Below are positions 17,744-27,343 of a DNA stretch of 64,000 bases, piece after piece. Every line of letters begins with the position of its first letter. Within the stretch, counting starts at the first letter, position 1. The notes under the pieces are model-generated. The model did no database searches and was not told the DNA's origin. It saw only the letters and a program-made list of their open reading frames with translations. The stretch spans positions 62,001-126,000 of the forward strand of contig NZ_AOFT01000002.1 in assembly GCF_000348905.1 (NCBI RefSeq), given 5' to 3'. This DNA is from Bhargavaea cecembensis DSE10 (GTDB lineage Bacteria; Bacillota; Bacilli; Bacillales_A; Planococcaceae). The position numbers and the translations under genes are program-made.

Positions 17744-18250
17744 TTAAATCAACGTATTCGGTTTTGTGGCCCCAAGATAGAGCAGGTCATCTTCGACTTT
17801 TACATCAAATTCGTCCAGCGGCCCGATCGGCGGTGTACCCGCAACGTTCTGGCCGTTCTTCTCGTAGCGGCCCGCGTGGCATGGGCAGAAGAACTGATTC
17901 GGGTGTGCCGAATCCCCCGCCCAGTTGACGGTGCAGCCGAGGTGCTTACAAACAGGCGAAAGCGCTATGACTTTATCGCCATCCTTGTACACCCATGCGG
18001 TACCGGTCACTTCGGACTCGTACCAGCCGTCAACCTGATCGTACGTGAAGTCGACGCGGACAGGCTCTTCTGTCAGCTCGCTCACCTTTTGGCTTGTCGG
18101 GATGAAATCTCCCGCAGCCCCGCCTTCGAGGACAGGGTCCACTGCGAAACGGATCATTGGCATGAGCATTCCGGAAGCCATGAATCCGCCGACGCCCATC
18201 AGTGTGTAGTTCAGGAATTGGCGCCGTGAAACTCGAGTATTGCTCATCAT
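17744..18250 (-). CDS. qcrA: Menaquinol:cytochrome c reductase, Rieske iron-sulfur subunit
   Basis: Carries the [2Fe-2S] cluster that takes the first electron from menaquinol. The 168-aa protein has a twin-arginine signal anchor (SRRQFLNYTLMGVGGF), then the Rieske motifs CKHLGC and CPCHAGRY. ATG at 18250 (or the adjacent ATG at 18247) is preceded by GAGGGGGG. It is the promoter-proximal gene of the qcr operon with a well-placed promoter ~70 bp upstream. Confidence 0.97.
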   Translation of the reverse strand: MMSNTRVSRRQFLNYTLMGVGGFMASGMLMPMIRFAVDPVLEGGAAGDFIPTSQKVSELTEEPVRVDFTYDQVDGWYESEVTGTAWVYKDGDKVIALSPVCKHLGCTVNWAGDSAHPNQFFCPCHAGRYEKNGQNVAGTPPIGPLDEFDVKVEDDLLYLGATKPNTLI

Positions 18251-18321
18251 GTTCCCCCCTCTTACTAAAGGTTCAGTCCATCGGACAAACTTTTACTGAA
18301 TAGCTTAGCTAGGACATATCT

Positions 18322-18350
18322 ATGATATCCCAATCAAATTCGAAATTCAA
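18322..18350 (-). promoter_or_regulatory. Sigma-A-type promoter of qcrABC
   Basis: Minus strand TTGAAT (18345-18350), 17 bp, TATCAT (18322-18327). The leader to qcrA would be about 65 nt. Confidence 0.7.
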
Positions 18351-18397
18351 CAAAGCATTTGGCGGTACATGGAGATTGTGAACTTTTTTTGTCGACT

Positions 18398-18844
18398 TTA
18401 TTCGGTTGTCCACTTGGCTGTCAGAACAGGGATGATCTGGCGCACCTGATCTTCAAGTACGGACTGCTTTAATTTCTTGTCCATGCTTTCAATCGGGATC
18501 GAAGGAATCCAGATGGCATCCGCAATGATGCCTTCCCTGGACCAGGACGGATCGGTCGTCAGGTAGAAGACATGCTTGAATGGCATGTCCGAGACCGAGT
18601 CGGCCCACTCCGATGCGAGACGGCTTTTGTCATTGCCGTCTGTGTAGCTGAATGGCGGGAACAGGACGACACGCCCCTTGAACTGCCGCTCGATGAATGC
18701 GCACAGATTCAAGAGAAATTCCGCCGAAGAGGCACTTTGCTTCATCGCGCCTCCACTGCCGATATGGACAAGTGGAATCAGGGCGGTGTCGATATATTCC
18801 TGCTGCTGCATATAAAGATCCAGGTCATTCGCTGTCCAGTTCAT
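18398..18844 (-). CDS. ypiF: DUF2487 protein YpiF
   Basis: A 148-aa soluble protein (NWTANDLDLYMQQQEYIDTALIPLV at the start, shown here in part) with no membrane segment or catalytic motif I recognise. Identified by its position between ypiB and qcrA, as in Bacillus. The frame opens upstream at 18880, but ATG 18844 has a strong AGGAGGAG site 8-9 bp before it. The ypiB terminator lies upstream, so it needs its own promoter or read-through; a TGGTAAAGT extended -10-like sequence is present near 18880-18895 but is weak. Confidence 0.8.
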   Translation of the reverse strand: MNWTANDLDLYMQQQEYIDTALIPLVHIGSGGAMKQSASSAEFLLNLCAFIERQFKGRVVLFPPFSYTDGNDKSRLASEWADSVSDMPFKHVFYLTTDPSWSREGIIADAIWIPSIPIESMDKKLKQSVLEDQVRQIIPVLTAKWTTE

Positions 18845-18907
18845 ACGAAAAACTCCTCCTAAAAGCTTCCATTCAAACAATCCTGCCTTTTCACTTTACC
18901 ACAAGCA

Positions 18908-18940
18908 AAAGAAAAAGACTTCATCCGGACGGATGAAGTC
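18908..18940 (-). terminator. Terminator overlapping the ypiB stop codon
   Basis: Minus strand GACTTCATCCG, 2-nt turn, CGGATGAAGTC, then TTTTTCTTTT. The stem (18917-18940) includes part of the ypiB stop codon. Confidence 0.85.
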
Positions 18941-19493
18941 ACTTGGAGCCGATCTCCTTGATCGATTGGAGCGTCTTGGAGAGGGCGAAAAATTTATCTT
19001 TGTCGTTTTGGTCGAGAGCTTCGTCGATCTGGCGGAGAAGCTGCTCCTCACGAAAGGCGAGGACGCTTTCCTCGAGAAGCTGTTCAGCTTCACGTCGGTC
19101 CTTATCACTGATCTTGATGTATTCCGGTACATACGGATTGTCCTCCAGCACGGCCGCATATTCCGGGCACGCATGCCGATTTGGGAAGTTGAGCTGAAGG
19201 TACATGTTCTCTTCCGGATGGAGCCTCAGGTCATGGAACGACTTTTCGGCGTCCGCAGTCATCAGATTCCCTTTGTAAAAGCGGAATGGGATGCCGTCCG
19301 AGTCAGTTGTGGACATGACCATCGCCCTTGGACAGTAGTGCGCCTCATCGACGAAACGCACATGATTCAGCAGCTGATCGTGGCTCAGGAGATAATTCAG
19401 GATCCAAACGCACTCCCGCCGTTTCAAATGGTAGGTTTTCAGAAACCACCTGACAAACTCCTTTTTCTCGGCGACCGGGACTGACGCTGTCAC
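18939..19493 (-). CDS. ypiB: UPF0302/IDEAL-domain protein YpiB
   Basis: A 184-aa cytoplasmic protein. The N-terminal UPF0302 domain includes VRFVDEAHYCPRAMVMS, and the C-terminus carries an IDEAL motif (RQIDEALDQNDKDKFFALS) shared by several Bacillus proteins. Function is not established; in B. subtilis YpiB has been linked to assembly of the bc complex genes' neighbourhood only by location. Start is GTG 19493 with GGAGGGG five bases ahead. It follows ypiA by 18 bp, and the two are probably cotranscribed. Confidence 0.85.
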   Translation of the reverse strand: MTASVPVAEKKEFVRWFLKTYHLKRRECVWILNYLLSHDQLLNHVRFVDEAHYCPRAMVMSTTDSDGIPFRFYKGNLMTADAEKSFHDLRLHPEENMYLQLNFPNRHACPEYAAVLEDNPYVPEYIKISDKDRREAEQLLEESVLAFREEQLLRQIDEALDQNDKDKFFALSKTLQSIKEIGSK

Positions 19494-19511
19494 ACCATCC
19501 CCTCCTTTCCC

Positions 19512-20765
19512 TTACATTTCCGTCTCCAGGAATGAAGACCATCTCGGATCGTCCGGCATGAGGACGGCGAGTTGTTTTATCAATTCGATGGCCTCTTCCC
19601 GTTTTCCTTCATCCAGCAGGAAAAGGGAGAATTTCTCAAGGAACTGCGGGTCTTCCCTGAAATCATTATATGCAAGCCGGTAAAATTCATATGCCTCTTT
19701 GTATTGCTCTTCGCGCTCATGGGCCGCTGCTGCAAACGGATAAAGCGCCGGCCAGTCGCGGCCCTCCTCACGCAGCTCTTGGATCATTGAAATCATGTCC
19801 TCATTCCGCTCCTGATGATCGTAAAGGGACATGAGCGCATGGAGGGCATCCATATATTCGGGATCTAGCGCGACCGCCTCATTGAAGTGGCACTCGGCTT
19901 CCTCGGGACGGCCGGTTTTAAGTGCCAGCTTACCGGCCGACAAATAAAGTTCCTTGTCGTATTTGTCCCGTGCCAGCCCTTCCTGAAGCGTTGCGTAGGC
20001 CGCCTCGTCCTCCCCTTCCATCGACTGAGCCTGGGCTAGCAGGGCATACGCGGAAAAGTAGTCGGGGTCCATCGCTTTCAGCTCCCCGAGCGTCTTGATG
20101 GCTTCTCCGTACTGTTTGCTCTGATATGCGGCATATGCGTAGCCGAACAGCATATCAGGCGTCCTCGCGTCTTCCAGCGATTCCATATAGTATGGCATGG
20201 CTTCTTCAAAGGCCGCCCCGGCTGCATAGGCTTCCGCAATTCGGTCCGAAAGCCGTACACCCGCCATTTCCACGGCAGACTGGCGAACCTCCTTGTAGAG
20301 CCTTGCCGCCTCCGCATACCGTCCGCCATCCAGCAAAAGCTCCGCTTTCGCGAATTTCACGGCGGGTTCATCGGGAAGCATGCTTTCTGCTTCCTCGACC
20401 TTCCTCAGCGCCGCTTCTGCCATGCCGGCCATCTGGTAGTAGTCTGCGAGAACGAGAAGCGCCTGGGGATATTCTTCGTCCTGCCGGCTGACGGATGTCA
20501 GCAGAAGGAGGGCCTCGTCTTCCTCCCCGAGCTCGATCAGCACCTGTGCCCGGTCGATCTTCAGCTGCGCCTCTTCCGGCATCAGTGAAATCATGCCTTC
20601 ATAGAGCGCGTCCGCCTCCTGGAGGAACCCGAACTCGGCCAGGAGGCCGGCTGCCATGTAGCGCGTCTCCATGTCGGAAGAAGCCCCGATTTCAAGAACG
20701 AGTGACTCCGCCTTCTTGAAATCCCCATCCAGAATATATTGTTGAAGCTGTTCGATTGTCTCCAT
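19512..20765 (-). CDS. ypiA: TPR-repeat protein YpiA
   Basis: A 417-aa cytoplasmic protein made almost wholly of helical tetratricopeptide-type repeats (for example ALLVLADYYQMAGMAEAAL, AKAELLLDGGRYAEAARLY, AGKLALKTGRPEEAECHF). It therefore probably works as a protein-binding scaffold. Position upstream of ypiB matches YpiA of Bacillus. The start ATG at 20765 has only a weak GGGTGA-like site. A possible promoter (TTGTGG, 18 bp, TAGCAT) lies in the ~65 bp after the aroA terminator. Confidence 0.85.
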   Translation of the reverse strand: METIEQLQQYILDGDFKKAESLVLEIGASSDMETRYMAAGLLAEFGFLQEADALYEGMISLMPEEAQLKIDRAQVLIELGEEDEALLLLTSVSRQDEEYPQALLVLADYYQMAGMAEAALRKVEEAESMLPDEPAVKFAKAELLLDGGRYAEAARLYKEVRQSAVEMAGVRLSDRIAEAYAAGAAFEEAMPYYMESLEDARTPDMLFGYAYAAYQSKQYGEAIKTLGELKAMDPDYFSAYALLAQAQSMEGEDEAAYATLQEGLARDKYDKELYLSAGKLALKTGRPEEAECHFNEAVALDPEYMDALHALMSLYDHQERNEDMISMIQELREEGRDWPALYPFAAAAHEREEQYKEAYEFYRLAYNDFREDPQFLEKFSLFLLDEGKREEAIELIKQLAVLMPDDPRWSSFLETEM

Positions 20766-20829
20766 CAGTATTCACCCGTCCCCGCCTTTTTCATACTTCA
20801 ATGCTACTGGATGCAGGGCTTCCTCCACA

Positions 20830-20854
20830 AGAAAAAAGCCCCTCCGGGGAGCTT
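20830..20854 (-). terminator. Terminator at the end of the aromatic operon
   Basis: Minus strand AAGC-T-CCCC, GGA loop, GGGGCTT, then TTTTTC. The stem begins at the aroA stop codon. Confidence 0.85.
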
Positions 20855-22145
20855 ATTCTCCGCGGAGGGAATCCAGGTGCCCGAAAAATTCCGGGTAGGA
20901 AATTGCGATGCATCCGGGCCCCTTAAGTTCCACGGGGCTGTCCGTGACAAGCGCCGCGACGGCGGCCATCATGCCGATGCGGTGGTCCCCTCTTGAGTCG
21001 AGGGAAGCACCCGACAGTTTCGTCGGGCCGTTGATGATCATGCCGTCTTCGGTCGGGGTGATGTCTGCGCCGAGTTTGCCCAGTTCCTCGGCCACGGCTG
21101 CGATGCGGTCCGTCTCCTTGACACGGAGTTCTTCCGCGTCACGGATCACGGTCGTCCCTTCAGCCTGTGTCGCCAGAAGGGCGATGACCGGAATTTCGTC
21201 GATCAGGCGCGGAATCAGGTCGCCGCCGATCTCTGTAGCCTTCAGCGAAGATGAGCGGATGGTGACGGTTCCGCGCAGTTCGGAGTCATCCGCATCCGAC
21301 ATATCCACTGTAAACTCGGCGCCCATCGCCTCCAGGACATCGATCATGCCGGTGCGCGTCGGGTTCAGGCCGACATTTTCAAGGACCACTTCACTATCCG
21401 GAACCAACGCTGCAGCCGCAAGGAAGAAAGCGGCCGATGATATGTCACCCGGTACGTCCACATGGACCGGCACGAGCTCCTGGCCGCCCTGCAGCGTAAT
21501 GGAGCCATCCTCCGAATGGACCTCCATCCCGAAGTTTCTCATCATCCGCTCCGTATGGTCCCGCGATACTTCCTTCTCACGGATGACCGAGGTGCCGTCC
21601 GCTCGCATCGCGGCAAACAGGATAGCCGATTTGACCTGCGCGCTTGCGACAGGCATCTCGTAATTAATGGGGCGGAGCGGGCCGCCCAGGATAGAGAGCG
21701 GTGTGTACTGTGCCCCATCGCGGCCGCGGATATCAGCCCCCATCTCGCGGAGCGGGCCTGTCACCCGCTTCATCGGCCGGCGGGCAATCGATTCATCCCC
21801 CGCAAGGACCGAATGCACACGCGAACCGGCCAGGATGCCGACCATCAGCCGTGTCGTCGTACCGGAATTCCCTGTGTAGAGAACATCCGCCGGCTCCTGC
21901 CACCCGTCAATTCCGGGGCTGTCGATCACCAGATCCGTTCCATTGCGGCTGATATCCGCTCCTAGCAGGCGGAAGCATTCGATTGTGCGCAGGCAATCCT
22001 CGCCCGGCAGGAAACCAGAGACCGTCGTGCGCCCCTTGGCGATCCCGCCGAACATGACTGCCCGGTGTGAGATGGATTTGTCCCCCGGCACGGCGAGCGT
22101 TCCGCGTAGCGGTATTTGCGGGTAATTCAGTGTCATCTTGTCCAT
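20853..22145 (-). CDS. aroA: 3-phosphoshikimate 1-carboxyvinyltransferase (EPSP synthase)
   Basis: Transfers enolpyruvyl from PEP to shikimate 3-phosphate. The 430-aa protein has the conserved PGDKSISHRAVMFG near the N-terminus and LYTGNSGTTTRLM (~90-103), then SAQVKSAILFA and RVKETDRI in the second half. ATG 22145 is 8-9 bp after a GGGG run; ATG 22136 is an alternative. It is last of the operon aroC-aroB-aroH-hisC-tyrA-aroA (called aroE in B. subtilis). Whether it belongs to the glyphosate-insensitive class was not determined. Confidence 0.97.
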   Translation of the reverse strand: MDKMTLNYPQIPLRGTLAVPGDKSISHRAVMFGGIAKGRTTVSGFLPGEDCLRTIECFRLLGADISRNGTDLVIDSPGIDGWQEPADVLYTGNSGTTTRLMVGILAGSRVHSVLAGDESIARRPMKRVTGPLREMGADIRGRDGAQYTPLSILGGPLRPINYEMPVASAQVKSAILFAAMRADGTSVIREKEVSRDHTERMMRNFGMEVHSEDGSITLQGGQELVPVHVDVPGDISSAAFFLAAAALVPDSEVVLENVGLNPTRTGMIDVLEAMGAEFTVDMSDADDSELRGTVTIRSSSLKATEIGGDLIPRLIDEIPVIALLATQAEGTTVIRDAEELRVKETDRIAAVAEELGKLGADITPTEDGMIINGPTKLSGASLDSRGDHRIGMMAAVAALVTDSPVELKGPGCIAISYPEFFGHLDSLRGE

Positions 22146-22166
22146 TTGTTCCGGCCCCCTGCCCCG

Positions 22167-23273
22167 TTAGGTAATGTAGATATCGTAGTTTGTACGGTCG
22201 CTTAGCAGTATGCGGCCCTTTTCCCTGTCTTCCGTCGTCTGGAAACTGACAACCATGATCCCGAACACGTCTGTGCGTGATTCGACGATCCGCACGTTCG
22301 TGATCGAGATGCCTGCATCCGCCAGATAACCGGCAATTTCGGAAATTGCCCCCGGGCTGTCCGGGATATTGACATTAAGGTCGAACGTTGTATATAGCGC
22401 ACCCTGCGACTTGGCAGGGAGTGTATCCCGGTACTGCTTCGCCCCGCCATAAAATTCATGGATCGATTCGGAGTCACCCGACTCGATCATTTCCCGTACC
22501 GTGTTCATCTCCTCGATCCACAGATCGATCTGCACAATCAGTTCGTCACGGTTCTGAAGCGTGATGTCGCGCCACATGACCGGATCGGACGATGCGATCC
22601 GCGTGATGTCACGGAAGCCGCCCGCGGCCAGTTCCCGGGTGAATGGCATTTCTTCCGTCTCCTGTTCAAGACGGCGGACCAGGGAGGCTGCGACGACATG
22701 CGGGAAATGGCTGACGACGGCTGTCATGGCGTCATGCTCTTCGGCGGAGACGACTGCCGTCTTCGCCTTGGTCACCGACAGGAAGGATTCCAGCTTCCTG
22801 ACTGCCGGAGCAGCCTCCCGGCCGGCAGGTGTCAGCAGGTAATAGGCGTTCTCGAAAAGGTGCTCACGGGCTGCGCGGACACCGCTCTTGTGCGAGCCGG
22901 CCATCGGGTGCCCCCCGATAAAGACCGCACTGCTTCCCGAGAACCGCCGGGCCTCTTCCATAATCCAGGTTTTCGTGCTTCCCGTATCGGACAGGATGGC
23001 GCCTTCTTTCAGGTTCCAGCCGGAAGCGGCCTCTTTCAGCATCCGCACCGTCTCATTGACGGGCGTGGCAAAAAATATGTAATCACAGCCTTCGGCGGCC
23101 TCTGCCGCCGATCCGGCAGTATGGTGGATCACGCCGAGCGTCTGTGCTTCACGGAGCGTCATCGGATCGGCATCGAAGCCGGTGACCGTGACGTTTCCGT
23201 GACGCTGGATCGCGAGGGCGAGTGATCCGCCGATCAGGCCGAGGCCGATGATTGCAGCTTTCAACTCAGACAA
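22167..23273 (-). CDS. tyrA: Prephenate dehydrogenase with C-terminal ACT domain
   Basis: Oxidative decarboxylation of prephenate to hydroxyphenylpyruvate on the way to tyrosine. The 368-aa protein begins with the NAD-binding fold AAIIGLGLIGGSLA and has FIGGHPMAGSHKSG in the active-site loop. It ends in an ACT regulatory domain (NVNIPDSPGAISEIAGYLAD, residues ~295-365), likely the site of tyrosine feedback. Start is a TTG at 23273 with GGGAG 9 bp ahead. The neighbours hisC and aroA fit a shared aromatic pathway. Confidence 0.95.
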   Translation of the reverse strand: MSELKAAIIGLGLIGGSLALAIQRHGNVTVTGFDADPMTLREAQTLGVIHHTAGSAAEAAEGCDYIFFATPVNETVRMLKEAASGWNLKEGAILSDTGSTKTWIMEEARRFSGSSAVFIGGHPMAGSHKSGVRAAREHLFENAYYLLTPAGREAAPAVRKLESFLSVTKAKTAVVSAEEHDAMTAVVSHFPHVVAASLVRRLEQETEEMPFTRELAAGGFRDITRIASSDPVMWRDITLQNRDELIVQIDLWIEEMNTVREMIESGDSESIHEFYGGAKQYRDTLPAKSQGALYTTFDLNVNIPDSPGAISEIAGYLADAGISITNVRIVESRTDVFGIMVVSFQTTEDREKGRILLSDRTNYDIYIT

Positions 23274-23299
23274 AACCCAACACTCCCATCAAACACTGC

Positions 23300-24403
23300 T
23301 TACGCTTCAGGCACACCCTGCGCAAGCATTTCTTCAAGTGCGGCAAGCAGGCCCTCGTTATCTTCCCTGCTCCCCACGGTAATACGGAGATAGCCCGGTG
23401 TGCCCAGCTTGTCGCCGCTCCGCACGATATATCCGCGCTTCAGCAGCTCGTCCGCAGCAGCATCCGCGCTTCCCTTCACTTCCATCAGCACGAAGTTCGC
23501 TTCCGATCGAGGGCAAGTCAGCCCGTGTGCCTCGGCAAAACGCGTGTACTGATCCTTGCCGGACTCGTTCTGCTGACGGGTGCTTTCGATGAACGCCTGG
23601 TCATCGAGCGCGCGGGCAGCAGCCTGCTGGCCGAGGACGTTCGTGTTGAACGGCGGACGGACAGGGTCCAGCTTTGCAATGACCTCTTCACTTCCGATTG
23701 CATAGCCGACACGGAATGCAGCAAGTCCATACGCCTTCGAGAACGTGCGGAGTACAAGTACATTCGGGAAATCTTCGGTCAGATCCAGCGGGTCGCCGTA
23801 TGCGGGGTCCGTGACGAATTCGTGATAAGCGTTGTCGACGATGACCAACACATGCTCCGGAACCTTGCGGATAAAGGCCTTCAGTTCCTCGTGAGGAATG
23901 ATTCCGCCGGTCGGGTTGTTCGGCGTGCACAGCCACACGATCGAAGTTTTCTTGTCGATGGCCTTCAGCATGCCGTCCAGGTCATGGCTGAAATCTTCCC
24001 GGAGCGGGACTTCCCTGACCTCCGCGCCCTGGATGCGGGCGTTGTGGCGGTATTGCGGAAAGGACGGCCATGGCATGACTGTATTATCACTTTCGGACAA
24101 CAGCGCACGGGAGATGATGACAATCAGCTCATCCGATCCGCCGCCGAACAGGAGCTGCCGGGGGCCGACGCCCAATTTGGAGGACAGCGCCTCCCGAAGC
24201 TCTGTTGCATAGCCGTCTGGGTAAAGTGCGGTTTCGAGTCCCGCTTCAGCGATGAATTTCTTTACTTTTCCGGAACAGCCGAACGGGTTCTCATTTGAAG
24301 CGAGCTTGACGATGCGGTGCAGGCCAAACTCCCTCTTGACCTCCCCGATCGTTTTGCCCGGCTCGTACGCCCGCATGCCTTCCAGACGAGGATTCCATCT
24401 CAT
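23300..24403 (-). CDS. hisC: Histidinol-phosphate/aromatic aminotransferase
   Basis: PLP-dependent aminotransferase which in Bacillus serves both histidine synthesis and the last transamination to tyrosine and phenylalanine. The 367-aa protein has the lysine motif RTFSKAYGLAAFRVGY, CTPNNPTGG and LASNENPFG. ATG 24403 overlaps the aroH stop by 4 bp and has AAAGGAGG seven bases upstream. Its position inside the aro operon, not with other his genes, is the Bacillus pattern and supports the dual role. Confidence 0.95.
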   Translation of the reverse strand: MRWNPRLEGMRAYEPGKTIGEVKREFGLHRIVKLASNENPFGCSGKVKKFIAEAGLETALYPDGYATELREALSSKLGVGPRQLLFGGGSDELIVIISRALLSESDNTVMPWPSFPQYRHNARIQGAEVREVPLREDFSHDLDGMLKAIDKKTSIVWLCTPNNPTGGIIPHEELKAFIRKVPEHVLVIVDNAYHEFVTDPAYGDPLDLTEDFPNVLVLRTFSKAYGLAAFRVGYAIGSEEVIAKLDPVRPPFNTNVLGQQAAARALDDQAFIESTRQQNESGKDQYTRFAEAHGLTCPRSEANFVLMEVKGSADAAADELLKRGYIVRSGDKLGTPGYLRITVGSREDNEGLLAALEEMLAQGVPEA

Positions 24404-24792
24404 CTTGCTTCCTCCTTTTCGGCAGCCGCTCCTGCCAGGTCCGGCCGCAGGCGGACGGCTTCGTTCCTGTAAATATGTTTGATTTCCTTTTGAGTCTTGG
24501 TGGTATTCGCATGCATGAGCAGCCGGATGCAGAGCGGAAGTGCCCCGGGCACATCCATCTCATGGGTGCACATGACCGGCACATACTCCCAGCCATCCAT
24601 TGTCCGTACCGCCTTTGCCGGGAATCCTGAAGTAATGTCCGTCGTGGTCGAGATGATCACCGAGACGATTTCTTCCGGCTCCAGTCCGTTCTGTTCCGCC
24701 ATTTCCCGTGCCAGCGCAGCGGTCTCCTGCATAATCTGCTGATCTTCATCTGCCGTGATGCATGTTGCACCGCGGATGCCCCTTACCATCAT
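24400..24792 (-). CDS. aroH: Monofunctional chorismate mutase, AroH class
   Basis: Rearranges chorismate to prephenate. The 130-aa protein is of the trimeric pseudo-alpha/beta-barrel AroH type: VRGIRGATCITADE at the N-terminus with the active-site Arg, SVIISTTTDITSGFPAKAVR, and THEMDVPGALPLCIR. It overlaps both aroB (start) and hisC (stop) by 4 bp. In B. subtilis the six trp genes follow here; in this window hisC follows directly. Confidence 0.97.
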   Translation of the reverse strand: MMVRGIRGATCITADEDQQIMQETAALAREMAEQNGLEPEEIVSVIISTTTDITSGFPAKAVRTMDGWEYVPVMCTHEMDVPGALPLCIRLLMHANTTKTQKEIKHIYRNEAVRLRPDLAGAAAEKEEAR

Positions 24793-25880
24793 TCCGGTTT
24801 CACCCCCGCGCGTATTCTGAACTCCCTGTCCGCCTCCCTGCAGTCCTCTTCCGTGACACGCCTGACGTCCGGCGCGCCCGCTTCCGGAAGAAGGACGAAG
24901 TGGAGGTCGCCGAAGGAAGCCTTTTTATCTTTTTTCATGTATCCGAGCAATTTCTCAAACGGATGATCCGCAATCTCCTTTAGCGGATAACCGTTCCTGC
25001 CGGCAAATTCCTGGAGGGCGTCGGTGAGTTCCCTGCCGGCCCCGGCTTTCTGCTCGCTCAGGATCAGTGCATAGATCATTCCGATCATGACGGCCTCACC
25101 GTGCGTGAGCCCGCCATAGCCTGCGGCCGCCTCCACTGCATGGCCGTATGTGTGGCCGAAGTTGAGGTATTTGCGGACAGAACCTTCCCGTTCATCCCGG
25201 CCGACGATATCCGCCTTCACGCGGATGCCGCGTACAATATGGCGGATCAGTTCCTCTTCACTCATCTTGCCGAGCTCGACCGTGCGGAGAATTTCCGGTG
25301 CGTCTTCCTTGGATGATATCAGCACATGCTTGACCGCTTCCGCCATACCCGACCGGATCTCCACTTCCGGAAGTGTCCGCAGGAGTTCCGTATCGTACAG
25401 GACTGCGATCGGCTGATGAAACGCGCCTGTCATGTTCTTTCCGCCGGGGAGGTTGATCGCGGTCTTGCCGCCGACAGAACTGTCATGTGCCAGAATTGTC
25501 GTCGGGCACTGGATAAAGCGGATTCCGCGCATATAGGCAGCCGCCGCATATCCGGCAAGGTCGCCGCATGCTCCTCCACCAAAAGCAATCAGGACCGATT
25601 GCCTCGTGCATCCCGCTTCCAGGAGAAATTGCTGCGCGTTGCCAAACCACTCCAGAGTCTTGCAGGACTCTCCTGAGGGCACATTCAGCCAGGCAACTTC
25701 ATTGCCCGCATCACCGAGCGCTGTCCGGAGACGGTCCCCGTGGAGAGCCGCCACTTTTTCATCCGCGATGACAGCTACCCGGTCGGCATCCGCAAGAAGT
25801 CTTTCAAGCTTTTGGAGCGCGTTCGGACCCACTACCACGTCATAGCTGCGTTCCTTCGTATCTACCCTGACCGTTTCCAT
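24789..25880 (-). CDS. aroB: 3-dehydroquinate synthase
   Basis: Cyclises DAHP to dehydroquinate, second step of the shikimate pathway. The 363-aa protein carries the NAD-binding GGGACGDLAGYAAAAYMRG and the metal-binding FGHTYGHAVE and RSGMAEAVKH motifs. Its ATG 25880 lies 2 bp after the aroC stop, and its end overlaps aroH by 4 bp. The length equals the usual family length. Confidence 0.97.
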   Translation of the reverse strand: METVRVDTKERSYDVVVGPNALQKLERLLADADRVAVIADEKVAALHGDRLRTALGDAGNEVAWLNVPSGESCKTLEWFGNAQQFLLEAGCTRQSVLIAFGGGACGDLAGYAAAAYMRGIRFIQCPTTILAHDSSVGGKTAINLPGGKNMTGAFHQPIAVLYDTELLRTLPEVEIRSGMAEAVKHVLISSKEDAPEILRTVELGKMSEEELIRHIVRGIRVKADIVGRDEREGSVRKYLNFGHTYGHAVEAAAGYGGLTHGEAVMIGMIYALILSEQKAGAGRELTDALQEFAGRNGYPLKEIADHPFEKLLGYMKKDKKASFGDLHFVLLPEAGAPDVRRVTEEDCREADREFRIRAGVKPE

Positions 25881-25882
25881 TT

Positions 25883-27064
25883 TCAGAACTCCCGGGAGTA
25901 AGCGAGGAATTCCCCGATGTTCTTTTTGAGTCCTTCGATCGTATCGCTATGGAATGTTTCGGAGATGGCTTTCGCCACTTCCCATGCGACGACATGTTCA
26001 GCGACAACGGACGCCGCCGGCACTGCGCAGCTGTCGGAGCGCTCGATGCTCGCCTTGAACGGCTCTTTCGTATCGATATCGACACTTTCCAGCGGTTTGT
26101 AAAGGGTCGGGATCGGTTTCATGACACCGCGGACCACGATCGGCATGCCGGTGGTCATTCCGCCTTCGAAACCGCCGAGGTTGTTGGTACGGCGGCGGTA
26201 GCCGGATACTTCCGTCCATTCGATCTCGTCGTGCACTTCGCTGCCCGGCAGCCGTGCCATTTCAAATCCAAGGCCGAACTCGACGCCCTTGAATGCGTTG
26301 ATCGAGACCATGGCGCCTGCGATTTTCGAATCCAGCTTGCGGTCGTACTGCACATAGCTGCCGACTCCCGGAGGGCAGCCGTCTACAATGACTTCCACGA
26401 CGCCGCCGATTGAGTTACCGGCTGCCTTCGCGTCATCGATCGCCTGCTTCATCTTTTCCGATGCTTCCGGATCGATGCAGTAGACATCATCCGCAGACGC
26501 AATTTCACGGATCTCATTGACCGTCTTGCCGTTGCGCAGGGTCATGTCGGCCTTCACGCCGCCGATTTCGGCGACATGCGCCGTCACTTCGATGCCCAGT
26601 GCCTTCAGGAAGCTCTTGGCAACGGAACCGACCGCGACGCGCATGGTCGTTTCCCGCGCGGACGAGCGTTCGAGCACGTTCCGGAGATCGCGGTGGCCAT
26701 ACTTCATCCCGCCGACAAGGTCGGCATGTCCGGGACGAGGACGCGTCACACGGCGCTTGATCTCATCCGGATCGACATCCTCCGGCAGGGGCTCAATGCC
26801 CATGATCTTGGTCCAGTGCTTCCAGTCATCGTTCGTCACGGTCAGCGCGACCGGCGCGCCGATCGTCTTCCCGTGGCGGACTCCCGCCGTGATTTCGACT
26901 GTGTCTTTCTCGATCTGCATCCGCCGGCCCCGGCCGTATCCGCCCTGCCTTCTGGCAAGGTCACGGTTAACGGACTCCGCCGTCAGTTCCAGATTGGACG
27001 GCAGTCCTTCTATAATTGCGGTCAGTTGCGGACCGTGGGATTCTCCCGCTGTCAAGTATCTCAT
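25883..27064 (-). CDS. aroC: Chorismate synthase
   Basis: FMN-dependent elimination of phosphate from EPSP to give chorismate. The 393-aa protein starts [13 protein letters not shown] and has the family signatures [21 protein letters not shown] and [15 protein letters not shown]. The C-terminal [13 protein letters not shown] is also present. ATG 27064 is taken because GGGGGT lies 7-8 bp ahead and this is the family N-terminus. It is the first gene of the operon (aroF in B. subtilis naming) and has an extended -10 promoter about 42 bp before the start. Confidence 0.97.
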   Translation of the reverse strand: MRYLTAGESHGPQLTAIIEGLPSNLELTAESVNRDLARRQGGYGRGRRMQIEKDTVEITAGVRHGKTIGAPVALTVTNDDWKHWTKIMGIEPLPEDVDPDEIKRRVTRPRPGHADLVGGMKYGHRDLRNVLERSSARETTMRVAVGSVAKSFLKALGIEVTAHVAEIGGVKADMTLRNGKTVNEIREIASADDVYCIDPEASEKMKQAIDDAKAAGNSIGGVVEVIVDGCPPGVGSYVQYDRKLDSKIAGAMVSINAFKGVEFGLGFEMARLPGSEVHDEIEWTEVSGYRRRTNNLGGFEGGMTTGMPIVVRGVMKPIPTLYKPLESVDIDTKEPFKASIERSDSCAVPAASVVAEHVVAWEVAKAISETFHSDTIEGLKKNIGEFLAYSREF

Positions 27065-27105
27065 TCTGCTACCCCCAGGCTCAAAATACATTTAATTTTC
27101 TTACC

Positions 27106-27114
27106 ACTATAACA
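27106..27114 (-). promoter_or_regulatory. Extended -10 promoter of the aroC operon
   Basis: Minus strand TGTTATAGT with TATAGT at 27106-27111; no good -35. The ~42-nt leader shows no TRAP-type (G/U)AG repeat array or T-box. Confidence 0.5.
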
Positions 27115-27312
27115 CAACCCACCCGGCGAATCATTCGGATTTTCACAGAAAACATAAGGGTTTGGGCCATACCCGCAAATGAAAACGCTGTCTTTTCCAA
27201 AAGGCGTGTTTGTAGGTTTCGACGTTGCATTTTTCTGCCAAAACAGTTGAACTTGAATCGGCCTTTGAAAGAGATTTGCATGTGTGACATGGTACAAAGT
27301 CGTTTTCCGCTT

Positions 27313-27338
27313 AAAAAAGACGCCCCAAACGGGACGCC
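27313..27338 (-). terminator. Terminator after the duplicated lipoprotein gene
   Basis: Minus strand GGCGTCCC, GTTT loop, GGGGCGTC, TTTTTT, six bases past the stop. The 200 bp between it and the aroC promoter has no convincing gene and is AT-richer than its surroundings. Confidence 0.88.
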
Positions 27339-27343
27339 CTTTG

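Noticed and set aside
27061-27312. Two overlapping short minus-strand frames (69 and 78 codons) upstream of aroC
   Set aside because: They cover the aroC promoter, have no ribosome site and show no coding pattern.
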